From the NCBI GenBank assembly GCA_004552485.1, contig SFOH01000022.1, positions 1-30,323 of the forward strand: a stretch of 30,323 bases of DNA. The letters run 5' to 3'. Both the position numbers and the translations under genes were made by a program. The notes below the pieces were generated by a model. It saw only the letters and a list, made by a program, of their open reading frames with translations, did not search any database and was not told the DNA's origin. This DNA comes from Bacteroidales bacterium (GTDB lineage Bacteria > Bacteroidota > Bacteroidia > Bacteroidales > Muribaculaceae). Of this stretch, positions 17,101-24,860 are shown in pieces. Position 1 is the stretch's first letter. Each line of letters starts with the position of its first letter.

Positions 17101-17926
17101 CGACAAGAGCCACGACTACGGCATTCTCTTCCACAACAACGCCGGCACGCAGACCGATGACGGCATCGTCGTGAACGGCTCATGGTATGCCGCCGCCGAA
17201 GGCACTCTCGCCGACCGCGTGAAAGGCGGCATCAACGGTGAGTACGTGAGAATGCCCCTCATGGCATGGCACAACGGCACGCTCACCATCACCCACACGC
17301 CCACCGCCGAGGGTTACAAAGAGAGCAACTTCTTCGTCTCCACCCAGACCATTCCGCAGAACTTCGACGTCGTGCTCCGCGCCAATGGCAAGTACCATCA
17401 GCGCATCTACCCCGAGCTGAGCGAAGTCAACTTCGGCCAGGGCTGGATTAACCTCGACAACAAGGCGACCGTGCGCTTCACCACCGAGCATCAGACCACG
17501 CCCGCCAACATCTACATCGACGGCGCCGACGCCCGCTGCTTCCGCGCCGCTGTGGACAACGTGCTGGACAACAGCAATGTAGACCTCTACTACCGTCCCG
17601 ATGGCAAGGCCACCCACCGCGCCACGCTCCATGCCGAAATCCCCGGCGAGCACCACTCCCGCGTTGAACTCGTGGGCTGGAGCGACGGCATGTCCGGCGT
17701 CGACGGCGTTGAATCGGACGGCCTGATGACCGTCACCCGCATCGGCGGCACACTCCGCGTCGGCGGCGTACAGCCCCGCGCCATCCGCGTCTACGACGTC
17801 ACCGGCATCCTCGTGGCCGCCTCCGACAACGCCGCCACGTGCGCCATCGGCCACCTCCCCGCCGGCACCTACATCGTCACCGTCACCGACTCCCGCACCA
17901 CCCGCCGCCTAAAGCTCCGCCTCTAA
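14192..17926 (+). CDS. Large secreted GH43 enzyme (arabinanase-like) with propeller, CBM26-like module and T9SS-like tail
   Basis: This 1244-residue protein starts with a signal peptide (1-23). The GH43 five-bladed domain spans about 24-325. The expected catalytic residues are D36 (SCPDPMCF, base), D152 (QNSIDQFYF) and E199 (GSYTEGTNI, acid). SCCEGAKSTYHVVVARS resembles endo-arabinanase/arabinosidase members. Then come an Ig-like domain (about 330-427), a propeller-like module (about 428-760) homologous to one in the C10 peptidase at 18.2-19.2 kb, another Ig-like region, a CBM26-like starch-binding module (about 920-1000; TVYFQNSRAKWSDVYICVWD, GDWPGTRLEP) and a C-terminal sorting-like tail (IRVYDVTGILVAA, LPAGTYIVTV). 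It probably acts on arabinan or an arabinose-decorated glycan outside the cell. The gene ends at a hairpin terminator. Confidence 0.9.
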   Translation: MNKLKRVFVGAMALAMAVTAVAATYTNPVIRRSCPDPMCFRDTDGTYYLYSTEDTHNGPIFRSYDLVNWEQIGTAFTDQTRPSCLNGAGLWAPEVAKVGNKYLYYFSIGKWGDHWNSGIGVAYGDSPAGPFYARDDGKLFLASEIGVQNSIDQFYFEENGHKYLFWGSFFGIYGVELSDDGMSVKAGAQKKKIAGSYTEGTNIIKHGGYYYLLGSGGSCCEGAKSTYHVVVARSTSLWGPYVNQYGSQALDNWYKMLMEGNSDVKGPGHNSVFVQDDNGDYWMLYHGYMANDPDRGRQVFLDKINWVDGWPTVANKQPSTTAVTAPVCNNPRVSVSTREVSFSCDKDQHPYKDITVSTAHVNENVSIWADSEADFSLSTKSLGSGGGTFRITFTGSDWYLYKETWVHVRANGVQQDIHVTGDVKGAVLPELSEGWNLSDRRGTKSSKGYNANEIRNFCYLDGKLYCVYQNKKIIVLHSQTGELLGELKTTGIGEGTLALTDVKAVSGKIVACNLATVSQNNHFRIYLWDSDDAEPKTILNTTDFQGVDRIGDCMEVVGTLNSDAWFCFMRDTGTETRIVEYHQTGEYDFTPKYTKAFNEKGTRLTSGATSRAYPKSGNYWVDGNGINPTWMTRDRGYDGVATWVVNNLDGQTQGASHHEFYYHGWKYAANLVFRGSANYTSAKMRILRDRAGNFTNNDEQREYPGDGLGDVANKNGTGDVIVRTNEVDYAEAWVLCTEQGLAYYRTGNVPAANPDPVNKPVISFSERDVDLRAKVGQPTTKTLYVNGKGLSGGIDIAVAGCPEGRQSLARYTVSPTHLDGPGEITVTYTPAEYDYDWVWLSANSAGAETAWTDIHGRGYKDPTLNVTGDANFDTYVGESTQHTFQVQALDMKGWLASGLWGDNTDQFSHYNSWGLTDNTTVYFQNSRAKWSDVYICVWDMTDHTHYCGDWPGTRLEPAADGTCTFTFNPADKSHDYGILFHNNAGTQTDDGIVVNGSWYAAAEGTLADRVKGGINGEYVRMPLMAWHNGTLTITHTPTAEGYKESNFFVSTQTIPQNFDVVLRANGKYHQRIYPELSEVNFGQGWINLDNKATVRFTTEHQTTPANIYIDGADARCFRAAVDNVLDNSNVDLYYRPDGKATHRATLHAEIPGEHHSRVELVGWSDGMSGVDGVESDGLMTVTRIGGTLRVGGVQPRAIRVYDVTGILVAASDNAATCAIGHLPAGTYIVTVTDSRTTRRLKLRL

Positions 17927-17931
17927 TCCCC

Positions 17932-18001
17932 TAATTGGACTAATTATACTAATTGGACCAATTGGACTAATAAACTTATTAGTCCAATTGGTCCAATTTT
18001 T
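17932..18001. terminator. Bidirectional hairpin terminator built from 9-bp repeats (locus 3)
   Basis: Units of AATTGGACY lie between two convergent genes. The array flips orientation in the middle, giving a perfect 23-bp inverted repeat: arms 17951-17973 and 17976-17998, with two bases between (a few of the innermost pairs must open to form a loop). It is followed on the plus strand by TTT. It starts six bases after the GH43 stop and ends 13 bases from the C10 peptidase stop. Terminator function for the GH43 gene is well supported. For the minus strand the sequence past the hairpin is only AT-rich. Confidence 0.85.
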
Positions 18002-18013
18002 GATAGTGGGGGA

Positions 18014-21000
18014 TTAGCGGATGAGGACTTTGGTGGCGCGGGTGCCGGCGCGGCGGATGTAGAAGCCGGGGGTGAGACGGTCGGCGGCGACACGCACGCC
18101 CTGGAGGGTGTAGTACTCGGGCTCGGCGCTGTCGGCGGTGTCATTGTCGACGGCGATGTCGCTCACGGCGGTGTGCTCGGAGCCTTTGTAGCGGAAGTAG
18201 CCGAGGCCCTGGAGGGCGGAGTGGGCCCAGATGTTGACGGTGGTGTTGTTGTCGGTGAGGGCTACGCAAGCGCCGGTGATGCGCTGGGCGTTGGTGGCGT
18301 TGCCGAAGCCCTGCTGCGGGAGGTGGCAGATGGCGGAGGCGGCGGCGACGCCGTCGCGCAGGTCGACGAGGGCCATCTGTCCGCCCTGGCCTACGTTGGC
18401 AGCGCCGTTGTAGGCGGTGGCGACGGCATAGTTGCGGTTGCCGAAAACGAAGGGAACGAAGGCAGTGCCGTAGTTCTTGTTGCCGATGACGTCGTCGGCG
18501 ATGGCTTCGGCAAAGGTGCCGTCGGCGTGGTAGCGGACGGGAGCGGAGCCCATGCGGGTGTGCCAGAACGAGCCGTCAGCGTTGACGTGAACGCGGGCGG
18601 TGCCGCGGCCGTCGGAACCGGCGGAGGCAAGGGCCTTGCCGTTCTTGTCGGTGAGGACAATCTCGTGGGGCGTGTCGGAGACTAAGCCGTTGGCAATCTC
18701 AAAGTAATAGACCGTTGCGGAGCCGGCCGGAGAGAGCCAAATGCGGCCGTTGTCCCATGTGCCGGAGGCGGAGATGGCACCGCCGCATTCGCCGCCGAGT
18801 GAGCCGGCGGGGGCGGTGAGGATGAGGCGGGGAGCGGACGTGTCGCTTTCCCAGGCGTAGACGTGGATGTCCTGACTGACGCCGGAGATGCCGCTGGCCA
18901 CGAGTTTGCCGTCAAAGGCAATGAGGTCGGAGAGCTTGAAGAGTGTGGTGAGGACGCCGTCGGTGGGGACGGTGCCTTTGGCTGTTCCGGCGAAGGCGTC
19001 GACAATCTGAATGGTGGGGATGACGCCGGCGCCGGAAGCGGAGTGGAGCACGTAGAGGTTGCCGTCCTTATAAGCTATTGCGCGCGAGGGCGTTCCGGCG
19101 ATGGCGTGCCAGCTCTGCAGGGAGGTGTTGGCCGACGAGGTCCAGACGGTCTCCACGTGCTCGGCGGCGATGTCGTAGCCGGCGGAGGGCAGGGGGTCTG
19201 TGCCGGTGCCTTTCTCGGCGGTGACGTAGAAGTCGTCGCTGTTGAGCAGCTGCGGGCCTTCTCCGTCGGGCTCGTAGACGAAGGCCAGGTAATAGTCGCC
19301 TTCTTCAACGGAGGCGTCGATGGCGACGGGGAAGGTGACGTCGAGCGTTCCGCTGCCGGGGACGGTGAATTCCACCTTGGGGCTGCTGGCCTGACCGAGG
19401 ATGGTGAGCGAGGTCTCGTCCTCGGTGCAGAGGGCGGCGTAGACGCTCATGGTGACGGGGTTGAGGTCGGCGTTGAGGACGGTGGCGGCGATGTTGTTGG
19501 TTTGGCCGATGATGAGCGATTCGCTGTCGGCGTTATATGACACCTGAACGTTCGCGGGGTCGCCCTGGGCGGGGACGTCGGAGCCTTTGGTGACGGTGAC
19601 CTCGTAGTTGTCGTCGTTGAGCATTCCGAAGGCAATCGCGCTGTCGAGGGTGAACAGCAGGTAATATGTTCCGGGCTCGAGAGAGGCGGGGATGGTGACG
19701 GGGAAGTTGACCGTCTTTGTCTCGCCGTCACGGATGGAGAGAGGCGTGGAGGGGCCTTCCGTGCCATCGACCACGGTGAGGAAGCCGGGGTTTTCGGGGT
19801 CGTCGATGGCCAGGCACGTGATGATGTTGCAGTTGACGTCATGGCCTTCCTCGCAGACGACGGTGGCGGGAACCGAGTAGTTCTTGCCCGTCTCGAAGGT
19901 GGGATAAGGGGCCGAGATGGAGATGTAGGTCTGCTCGGGCGGACGGACGTCGATGCCGCCGGTGACGGTGACAGAGCTGCCGTTCTTGGTGAGCGCGAGG
20001 GAGTGGTAGCCGGCCGTCTCAATCCAGTAGGCCATCTCGGTCCATGCGCTGCCGCTGCCGTTGATGCGGTAGACGGGCGTGAGGGTGTATGAGCCGTCGG
20101 CGAGGGAAGCTGCGGAGAAGGAGATTTCGCCGATGGCCTCCATGGCCCCGAGTTTGTGCTTGGTCGCGCAGGTGACGTAGGAGGTGGTGCCGGTGGCGTT
20201 GTTGGTCAGGGCCACGGCGATGTCGAAGTTTGCGGACCAGGGGGTGATGTTGGCGAAGCCGTGCATCATCGAGTCGCCGGCGATGAGAGTGACCGTCGAG
20301 CCGGAGGTAGAGCCGAAGAGGTAGCCCTCGATGCCCATTGCGGCGGTCTGTTTCGTGGAGCCGGAGACGGGTTTGCGGATGCCCACCACCATCTCCTGGC
20401 CGTAGTTGAAGCCGCCCTCGCCGCCGCCGGCGCCGAGCGACTCGGGGTTGAGGGCGTCGATGGCGAAGTAGCCGTCGCTCTCGCCGCTCCATCCCCAGTT
20501 GACGTGGAAGAAACCGTCGGCGGCGCGGTAGCCGTCGAATACGAAACAGTGGCCGCCGGCTTCGCCCTCGCCGGCATAGATGACGGGGCCGTCCTGCAGG
20601 CCGTCCCAGATGCGCTGGGTCCAGTCGTCGGTGAAGTGGTGGTCGCGGTAATAGTACTGTATGCCTTTGTCATAGGAGAAGTTGTTGACGAGGGCTGTGG
20701 CGGTCTCGATTGTGGCGGCGCCGGAGCCTCCGAGCGACTCGTCGCCGTATTCCATCTTGACAGAATAGCCGACTGCCTTCATCAGCGAGGAAATGGCCTT
20801 GCGCTGGGCGGCCGTTCCGGATGTTGCCTCGGGATAGGTCAGCAGCATGTTGTCCCAGTCGAGGGTGACGGCCAGGGATGTCGACAGCGTCGACTCGTCG
20901 TTCTCCCATGTGTAGGAGACGCTGCCCTTACCGGCGGCGGGATAGCGGTGGTAGTACATGACCTGGGCCATGGCCGTGGCCACGCAGCCGGTGTAGGTCG

Positions 21001-21499
21001 GATTGCCGGAGAAGATCGGGCATTCGTCATTGTAGGGTGCGCCCTGGTCCCATGTTGTCCGGAGCATGGGGGCAATGTCGGTGCGCGGAGCCCGGGCGGG
21101 AGCGCGCCGGCTGAGGCTGAACTTGCCCACTTTCTGCCGCGGGTGTTTGGCGGCCCACTCGATCTGTCGGCCGTATTCGCCGAGCCACCACTTCATCTGC
21201 GGCGGGATGTTGGCGAGGTCGGTCACCTCGGCGTCGGTGTATCCGAGCACGGGGACAGCTGCGTCGTCGGCGCTGAGGAAGAGCGTCTTGCCGGGTAGGG
21301 CGAAGGCGTAGTAGGTGTTGAGGCCGGCGTGTGTGCCGGTGGCGATGAGGCGGGGTTTGACGGCGGCTGCCACGCGATGGGGTCCGGCGTCGGCGCCGCT
21401 GACGCGCGCCAGGGCCTCGTCGGCGGAGAGCTGACGTGCTGCGGCCGGCGCCGCGCAGGAGGCGGCGGCGAGCAGGGCGGCAAAAAGTTTTCTGTTCAT
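18014..21499 (-). CDS. Secreted C10-family cysteine peptidase (streptopain-like) with propeller module
   Basis: This 1161-residue protein has a signal peptide (1-22), a pro-domain of SpeB type (about 23-140), then the C10 catalytic domain (about 145-390). The nucleophile is C172 in YTGCVATAMAQVMYYHRYP, the catalytic His is H317 in GGHCFVFDGY, and the conserved Trp pair is in VNWGWSGESDG. Several Ig/CARDB-like beta domains follow (about 400-770). A propeller-like module (about 775-1112) is homologous to that in the GH43 protein. The T9SS-like tail reads YYTLQGVRVAA and TPGFYIRRAG. Family members (streptopain, interpain, Bacteroides Bfp) are secreted proteases activated by pro-peptide removal. 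It is the last gene of a probable six-gene operon. Confidence 0.92.
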   Translation of the reverse strand: MNRKLFAALLAAASCAAPAAARQLSADEALARVSGADAGPHRVAAAVKPRLIATGTHAGLNTYYAFALPGKTLFLSADDAAVPVLGYTDAEVTDLANIPPQMKWWLGEYGRQIEWAAKHPRQKVGKFSLSRRAPARAPRTDIAPMLRTTWDQGAPYNDECPIFSGNPTYTGCVATAMAQVMYYHRYPAAGKGSVSYTWENDESTLSTSLAVTLDWDNMLLTYPEATSGTAAQRKAISSLMKAVGYSVKMEYGDESLGGSGAATIETATALVNNFSYDKGIQYYYRDHHFTDDWTQRIWDGLQDGPVIYAGEGEAGGHCFVFDGYRAADGFFHVNWGWSGESDGYFAIDALNPESLGAGGGEGGFNYGQEMVVGIRKPVSGSTKQTAAMGIEGYLFGSTSGSTVTLIAGDSMMHGFANITPWSANFDIAVALTNNATGTTSYVTCATKHKLGAMEAIGEISFSAASLADGSYTLTPVYRINGSGSAWTEMAYWIETAGYHSLALTKNGSSVTVTGGIDVRPPEQTYISISAPYPTFETGKNYSVPATVVCEEGHDVNCNIITCLAIDDPENPGFLTVVDGTEGPSTPLSIRDGETKTVNFPVTIPASLEPGTYYLLFTLDSAIAFGMLNDDNYEVTVTKGSDVPAQGDPANVQVSYNADSESLIIGQTNNIAATVLNADLNPVTMSVYAALCTEDETSLTILGQASSPKVEFTVPGSGTLDVTFPVAIDASVEEGDYYLAFVYEPDGEGPQLLNSDDFYVTAEKGTGTDPLPSAGYDIAAEHVETVWTSSANTSLQSWHAIAGTPSRAIAYKDGNLYVLHSASGAGVIPTIQIVDAFAGTAKGTVPTDGVLTTLFKLSDLIAFDGKLVASGISGVSQDIHVYAWESDTSAPRLILTAPAGSLGGECGGAISASGTWDNGRIWLSPAGSATVYYFEIANGLVSDTPHEIVLTDKNGKALASAGSDGRGTARVHVNADGSFWHTRMGSAPVRYHADGTFAEAIADDVIGNKNYGTAFVPFVFGNRNYAVATAYNGAANVGQGGQMALVDLRDGVAAASAICHLPQQGFGNATNAQRITGACVALTDNNTTVNIWAHSALQGLGYFRYKGSEHTAVSDIAVDNDTADSAEPEYYTLQGVRVAADRLTPGFYIRRAGTRATKVLIR

Positions 21500-21544
21500 G
21501 ACGATTGGTTTATTTCGGGATTAGTTTCTGTGCAGGTAGTTGAC

Positions 21545-21571
21545 GGGCCGGCGCCGGAGGGGCGCCGGCCC
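21545..21571. other. GC-rich 11-bp perfect hairpin between two cotranscribed genes
   Basis: GGGCCGGCGCC (21545-21555) pairs with GGCGCCGGCCC (21561-21571), with a 5-base loop. It lies ten bases past the propeller-gene stop and 45 bases before the C10 peptidase start. There is no U tract on either strand, so it is not a standard terminator. It may set mRNA stability or partial readthrough between the genes. Confidence 0.75.
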
Positions 21572-21580
21572 GGGGTGGGG

Positions 21581-22864
21581 TTAACGGAGGATGAATTTGC
21601 GGCCGTTGCGGATGTAGACGTGTCCGGGAACGGGGTCGGTGACGGGGATGCCCTGCAGGTTGTAGACGGGAGCATCGGGGTCGTCGGCGGCGGGTCGGTC
21701 GATGACGATGTCCTCGACGCCGCCGAAGTGTCCGTCAGGCGGCAGTGCCACCATGTTCTCGGGGCAGATGTATGCGCGGTAAGAACCCAGGAACTTGCCT
21801 TCGGGGTCCCACTGGTAGAGGTATCCGGCCGTGGTGTAGTCGTCGGCGTCGGTGGCGTAGAAGTAGCTGGTGTAGGGGTTCATGTAGAGGAAGTTGGGCT
21901 GCTTCATTTTCTTGATGTCGTCGCACATGGTGCCGGGCAGGGTGGCTGTCACGCCGGTGTTGGCGTTACTGAAGACCTCGGCGGGACGGATGGTGTTGAA
22001 CTCGAAGGTGTTCTGCGAGGTGGTGTAGTTGAAGGTTGAGCCGACGGTGTAGAAGCAGTCTTTGCCGGCGGTGCAGAAGGTGCAGACGGAGGGGAGGGTG
22101 CGGACGCAATCGGCGTCGGGCTTGCCGGCGAGGACGGCGTCGCAGTCCAGGAGGACGGTGCAGGCGGGGGTGGAATAGTAGTCGCCGCACGAGCTGATGC
22201 ACAGATAGTTATCGAGCAGCGCCATCTGGCCGTAGAGGTTGATTTTGCCGGTGTCGACGGTGCGCACGACCTTCATGGTCTCGGGGTCGACGACGGAGAC
22301 GGTCTGCTCGTAGTCGTGGCTCTCGGAGTAGGAGTAGCCGCCGGAGTTGGCCACGAAGAGGCGGCCGTTGTAGAGGACGAGGCTCTCGGGCTCGTAGCCG
22401 ACCTCAACGGCGGTGACGGTCTCTTTGGTGGCGATGTCGATTTTGGCCACGAAGCCGCGGGTGAAGTCCATTGTGCCCGAGGCGGTTGCGCAGGTGTGGG
22501 CGTAGGATGTGGCGTAGACATACTTGCCGTCGGAGGCCAGGTAGCGGACGTTGGCGATTTCGCCGGAGGTGCCCATGGCTTTGCCGGTCTCGTCGATGAA
22601 CTGGACGAGGCTGCTGCCGTTGACGGCGATGGCGAAGAGGTGGTCGGAAATCTGGATGATGTCGTTGGGGGTGTCGCCGAGCTTTTGCTTGTTGACGTCG
22701 AGGAAGAGCTGGTTGGAGACCATGGCGCCGTTCTCGAAGTAGGAGAGGCGGCCGTTGTCGGACTGCCAGAGGCCCTTGTCGAGGACGAAGAGTTTCTCGA
22801 GGGCGGCGGCGTTGAAGGCGGTTAGTGCGACGAGCGCACAGAGAAGGTAATGTTTTAATTTCAT
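21581..22864 (-). CDS. Secreted YncE-like beta-propeller protein with T9SS-like tail
   Basis: This 427-residue protein has a signal peptide (MKLKHYLLCALVALTAFNAAA) followed by repeated blades: EKLFVLDKGLWQSDNG, VRYLASDGKYVYATSY, EPESLVLYNGRLFVANSGG, VSVVDPETMKVVRTVDTG. This is the pattern of seven-bladed YncE/DUF5074-type propellers, which are exported and usually bind partners or ligands; no enzyme site is visible. The C-terminus (YNLQGIPVTDP, GHVYIRNGRKFILR) resembles the tail of the C10 peptidase encoded next to it. It probably acts on the surface or outside the cell. It lies 28 bases after the acyltransferase stop within the same operon. Confidence 0.82.
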   Translation of the reverse strand: MKLKHYLLCALVALTAFNAAALEKLFVLDKGLWQSDNGRLSYFENGAMVSNQLFLDVNKQKLGDTPNDIIQISDHLFAIAVNGSSLVQFIDETGKAMGTSGEIANVRYLASDGKYVYATSYAHTCATASGTMDFTRGFVAKIDIATKETVTAVEVGYEPESLVLYNGRLFVANSGGYSYSESHDYEQTVSVVDPETMKVVRTVDTGKINLYGQMALLDNYLCISSCGDYYSTPACTVLLDCDAVLAGKPDADCVRTLPSVCTFCTAGKDCFYTVGSTFNYTTSQNTFEFNTIRPAEVFSNANTGVTATLPGTMCDDIKKMKQPNFLYMNPYTSYFYATDADDYTTAGYLYQWDPEGKFLGSYRAYICPENMVALPPDGHFGGVEDIVIDRPAADDPDAPVYNLQGIPVTDPVPGHVYIRNGRKFILR

Positions 22865-22892
22865 AAGCGTATCGGTTAGTTAGTATGCTTGA

Positions 22893-23891
22893 TTATGCTG
22901 TTTTTCGGGGAGGGAATATGCGCCGGGCGATGGGCCGCGTGACGTGTCGGCGCATGAGCCGGAAGATGAAGGCGGTGCCCACGGAGAGGACGAGGAGGTA
23001 GACGACCTTCTGTCCTGCGGTGAGGGGCATGCGGTTGAGCACCCAGTCGAGATAGAAGATGTGGCAAAGGTAGATGTCGAGCGAGCACTCGCTGATGAGC
23101 GTCACGACGCGCGCGACGGCGCGGGGGGCGTGCCGGACGTACTGGCCGAGGACGAACCACATGCAGATGACGACCATGCTGTTGGCGGTGAGGTCGTCGA
23201 CGAGGACTTGGGGGTAGTTCCACTTCCATGCCTTCTGGAAGAAGAGGAGCGAGCAGGCCATGGATAACGCGCAGAGGGTGAAGAAGGCGTACTGCTCCCA
23301 GCGGCCGCGGCTACGCATGGGCCAGCGGTTGAAGTAGTGTCCGGCCACCATGAATCCGAGGTAGCCGTAGAAGGGGGCGAGGAACGAGTCGTTGAAGGTG
23401 CGCACGAAGGTGAACTTCTCGACGATGGGGAGGAAACCGGCCATGAGCCAGAAGAAGAGGAAGTATTCGTGCTGACGTTTGTTGGCGCGTTCAATCCATG
23501 GGGAGATGATGGGGGCGAAGAGGTAGAGGCCGATGAGGGCGTAGACGAACCATCCCACCTTGAACGTCGGCGTAATGATAATCCACTGCAGCGGGCGCGG
23601 GCCGTCCGTGGGCCCTCCGGCGAAGGTGAGCAGCGCCCAGTAGGCCACGGACCATATCAGGAACGCGGGCATGAAGGAGAGCAGGCGGCGGCGGAGGAAC
23701 GGCCCGGTTTTGCCCACGGGGAAGATGAGCGCGCCGCTGGTCATGAAGAAGAGCGAGGCGCTGCCCACGAACATCGAGGTGTAATAATAGGCCTTGCCGG
23801 GGATGTTCAGAACCAGGGCGTGCGTCGCCACTATGGCCAGGATGGCCACAGCGCGGATGAAGTCTATGTAGAAGATGCGTTGCCGGGGCAT
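22893..23891 (-). CDS. Membrane acyltransferase (acyltransferase-3 / OafA-WecH-like)
   Basis: This 332-residue polytopic inner-membrane protein has about ten hydrophobic helices. The N-terminal motif FYIDFIRAVAILAIVATHA contains the family's conserved Arg (R13) and His (H24). RRRLLSFMPAFLIWSVAYW and LDIYLCHIFYLDW are also typical. The family moves acyl groups, often acetyl, onto sugars of surface polysaccharide, peptidoglycan or antibiotics. The acceptor cannot be told from sequence. Its place in an operon with NamZ suggests a cell-wall or glycan acceptor (inference). It starts 24 bases after the WYL gene stop. Confidence 0.9.
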   Translation of the reverse strand: MPRQRIFYIDFIRAVAILAIVATHALVLNIPGKAYYYTSMFVGSASLFFMTSGALIFPVGKTGPFLRRRLLSFMPAFLIWSVAYWALLTFAGGPTDGPRPLQWIIITPTFKVGWFVYALIGLYLFAPIISPWIERANKRQHEYFLFFWLMAGFLPIVEKFTFVRTFNDSFLAPFYGYLGFMVAGHYFNRWPMRSRGRWEQYAFFTLCALSMACSLLFFQKAWKWNYPQVLVDDLTANSMVVICMWFVLGQYVRHAPRAVARVVTLISECSLDIYLCHIFYLDWVLNRMPLTAGQKVVYLLVLSVGTAFIFRLMRRHVTRPIARRIFPPRKTA

Positions 23892-23915
23892 GGGTGGGTG
23901 GAGTGGGGATGGGCG

Positions 23916-24860
23916 TTAGCTCTTCGGGTTTCCTTTCTTGGAGCGGTCGGAGGGCCTTTTCTTGCGGTCGTCGTCATACTGGGCGAGGGCGTCCTGATGG
24001 GCCTTGATGACCATCGAGCGCAGCTCGGGCGGCTCGAGCACGCGCAGGAGCGAGCCGTAGCTGACAATCTGGTTCACGAGCTCTTCGGAGAGGAGCATGT
24101 TGTAGTAGAACGATGAGAAGCCGTCGTGGACCTCCTCGTGCTGGGAGGGGTGCAGCGGCAGGTCGCGCAGGTAGGGGGCGAATTTGCTGTCGGCGCGGAG
24201 CACGACATGGCGGGGCTCGCCGCGCGGCACCACGATGCCGAAGGCGTCGCGGAAATACTCCTGCGGGGTGATGGCCTTCTCCGGGTCATACTCGCGGTCG
24301 GTGACCGTGAGATTGCTCATGCGGTCGAGGGCGTAGGTCTTCATCTGGTTCTCGGCCACGTTGAGGCCGAAGACATACCAGCGCTGATGGAAGACGCGCA
24401 GGAAGTATGTCTCCACGACGACGCCGCGGTTGGGGCGCGAGCTGGTGTATCGCTTGTAGTCGAAGCGGAGGGCGCGGTGTTGGCGTAGGGCGTCGATGGC
24501 GGTGCCCAGGTTCTGGCGCGCGGGGACGTCTTCGAGGACGATGCGCTCGGCCACGTCGGCGGCGTTGGTGAGCGTGTCGGCCAGGGCGCGGGCGTTGAGC
24601 ATCCAGTTGCTGACCGAGCCGCTCTGGGCGCTGTCGTTGGCGATGTAGTATTCGTAGGTCGCCGGGTCAACCTCGATGCGTATGTTGAAGATCGACTCGA
24701 TGGCCTCGCGATAGTTCAGCAGAGTGCGTCGGCAGAGGGGCGAGCCGTTGTTGAGCTTGCTGACGCGCCATAGGCTGTCGAGCTCGCGGCGCGTGATGCG
24801 TCCGCGCGAACGGACGGCCTCCACCAGCCAGATGTATCTGTTGAACAGGTCTTTAGACAT
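23916..24860 (-). CDS. WYL-domain transcriptional regulator
   Basis: This 314-residue protein has an N-terminal winged helix (about 1-75; RITRRELDSLWRVSKLNN, CRRTLLNYREAIESIF). A WYL domain follows at about 125-205 (LRFDYKRYTS, ETYFLRVFHQRWYVFG, TYALDRMSNLTVT), then a WCX-like C-terminal region (about 220-290). A basic tail follows (DDDRKKRPSDRSKKG). WYL proteins bind nucleotides, DNA or other ligands and act as repressors or activators. Its start overlaps the symporter stop by eight bases, so the two are translationally coupled. It is therefore a likely self-regulator of this operon. Confidence 0.9.
   Translation of the reverse strand: MSKDLFNRYIWLVEAVRSRGRITRRELDSLWRVSKLNNGSPLCRRTLLNYREAIESIFNIRIEVDPATYEYYIANDSAQSGSVSNWMLNARALADTLTNAADVAERIVLEDVPARQNLGTAIDALRQHRALRFDYKRYTSSRPNRGVVVETYFLRVFHQRWYVFGLNVAENQMKTYALDRMSNLTVTDREYDPEKAITPQEYFRDAFGIVVPRGEPRHVVLRADSKFAPYLRDLPLHPSQHEEVHDGFSSFYYNMLLSEELVNQIVSYGSLLRVLEPPELRSMVIKAHQDALAQYDDDRKKRPSDRSKKGNPKS

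Noticed and set aside
14171..17134. 987-codon open frame on the minus strand opposite the GH43 gene
   Set aside because: It has no signal, domain or promoter and is rich in Val, Gly and Ala as expected from the reverse of a GC-rich gene. The plus strand carries an unmistakable GH43 enzyme.
20156..21298. 380-codon plus-strand frame opposite the C10 peptidase
   Set aside because: The minus strand holds the catalytic Cys and His motifs of the peptidase; the plus frame has no recognisable content.
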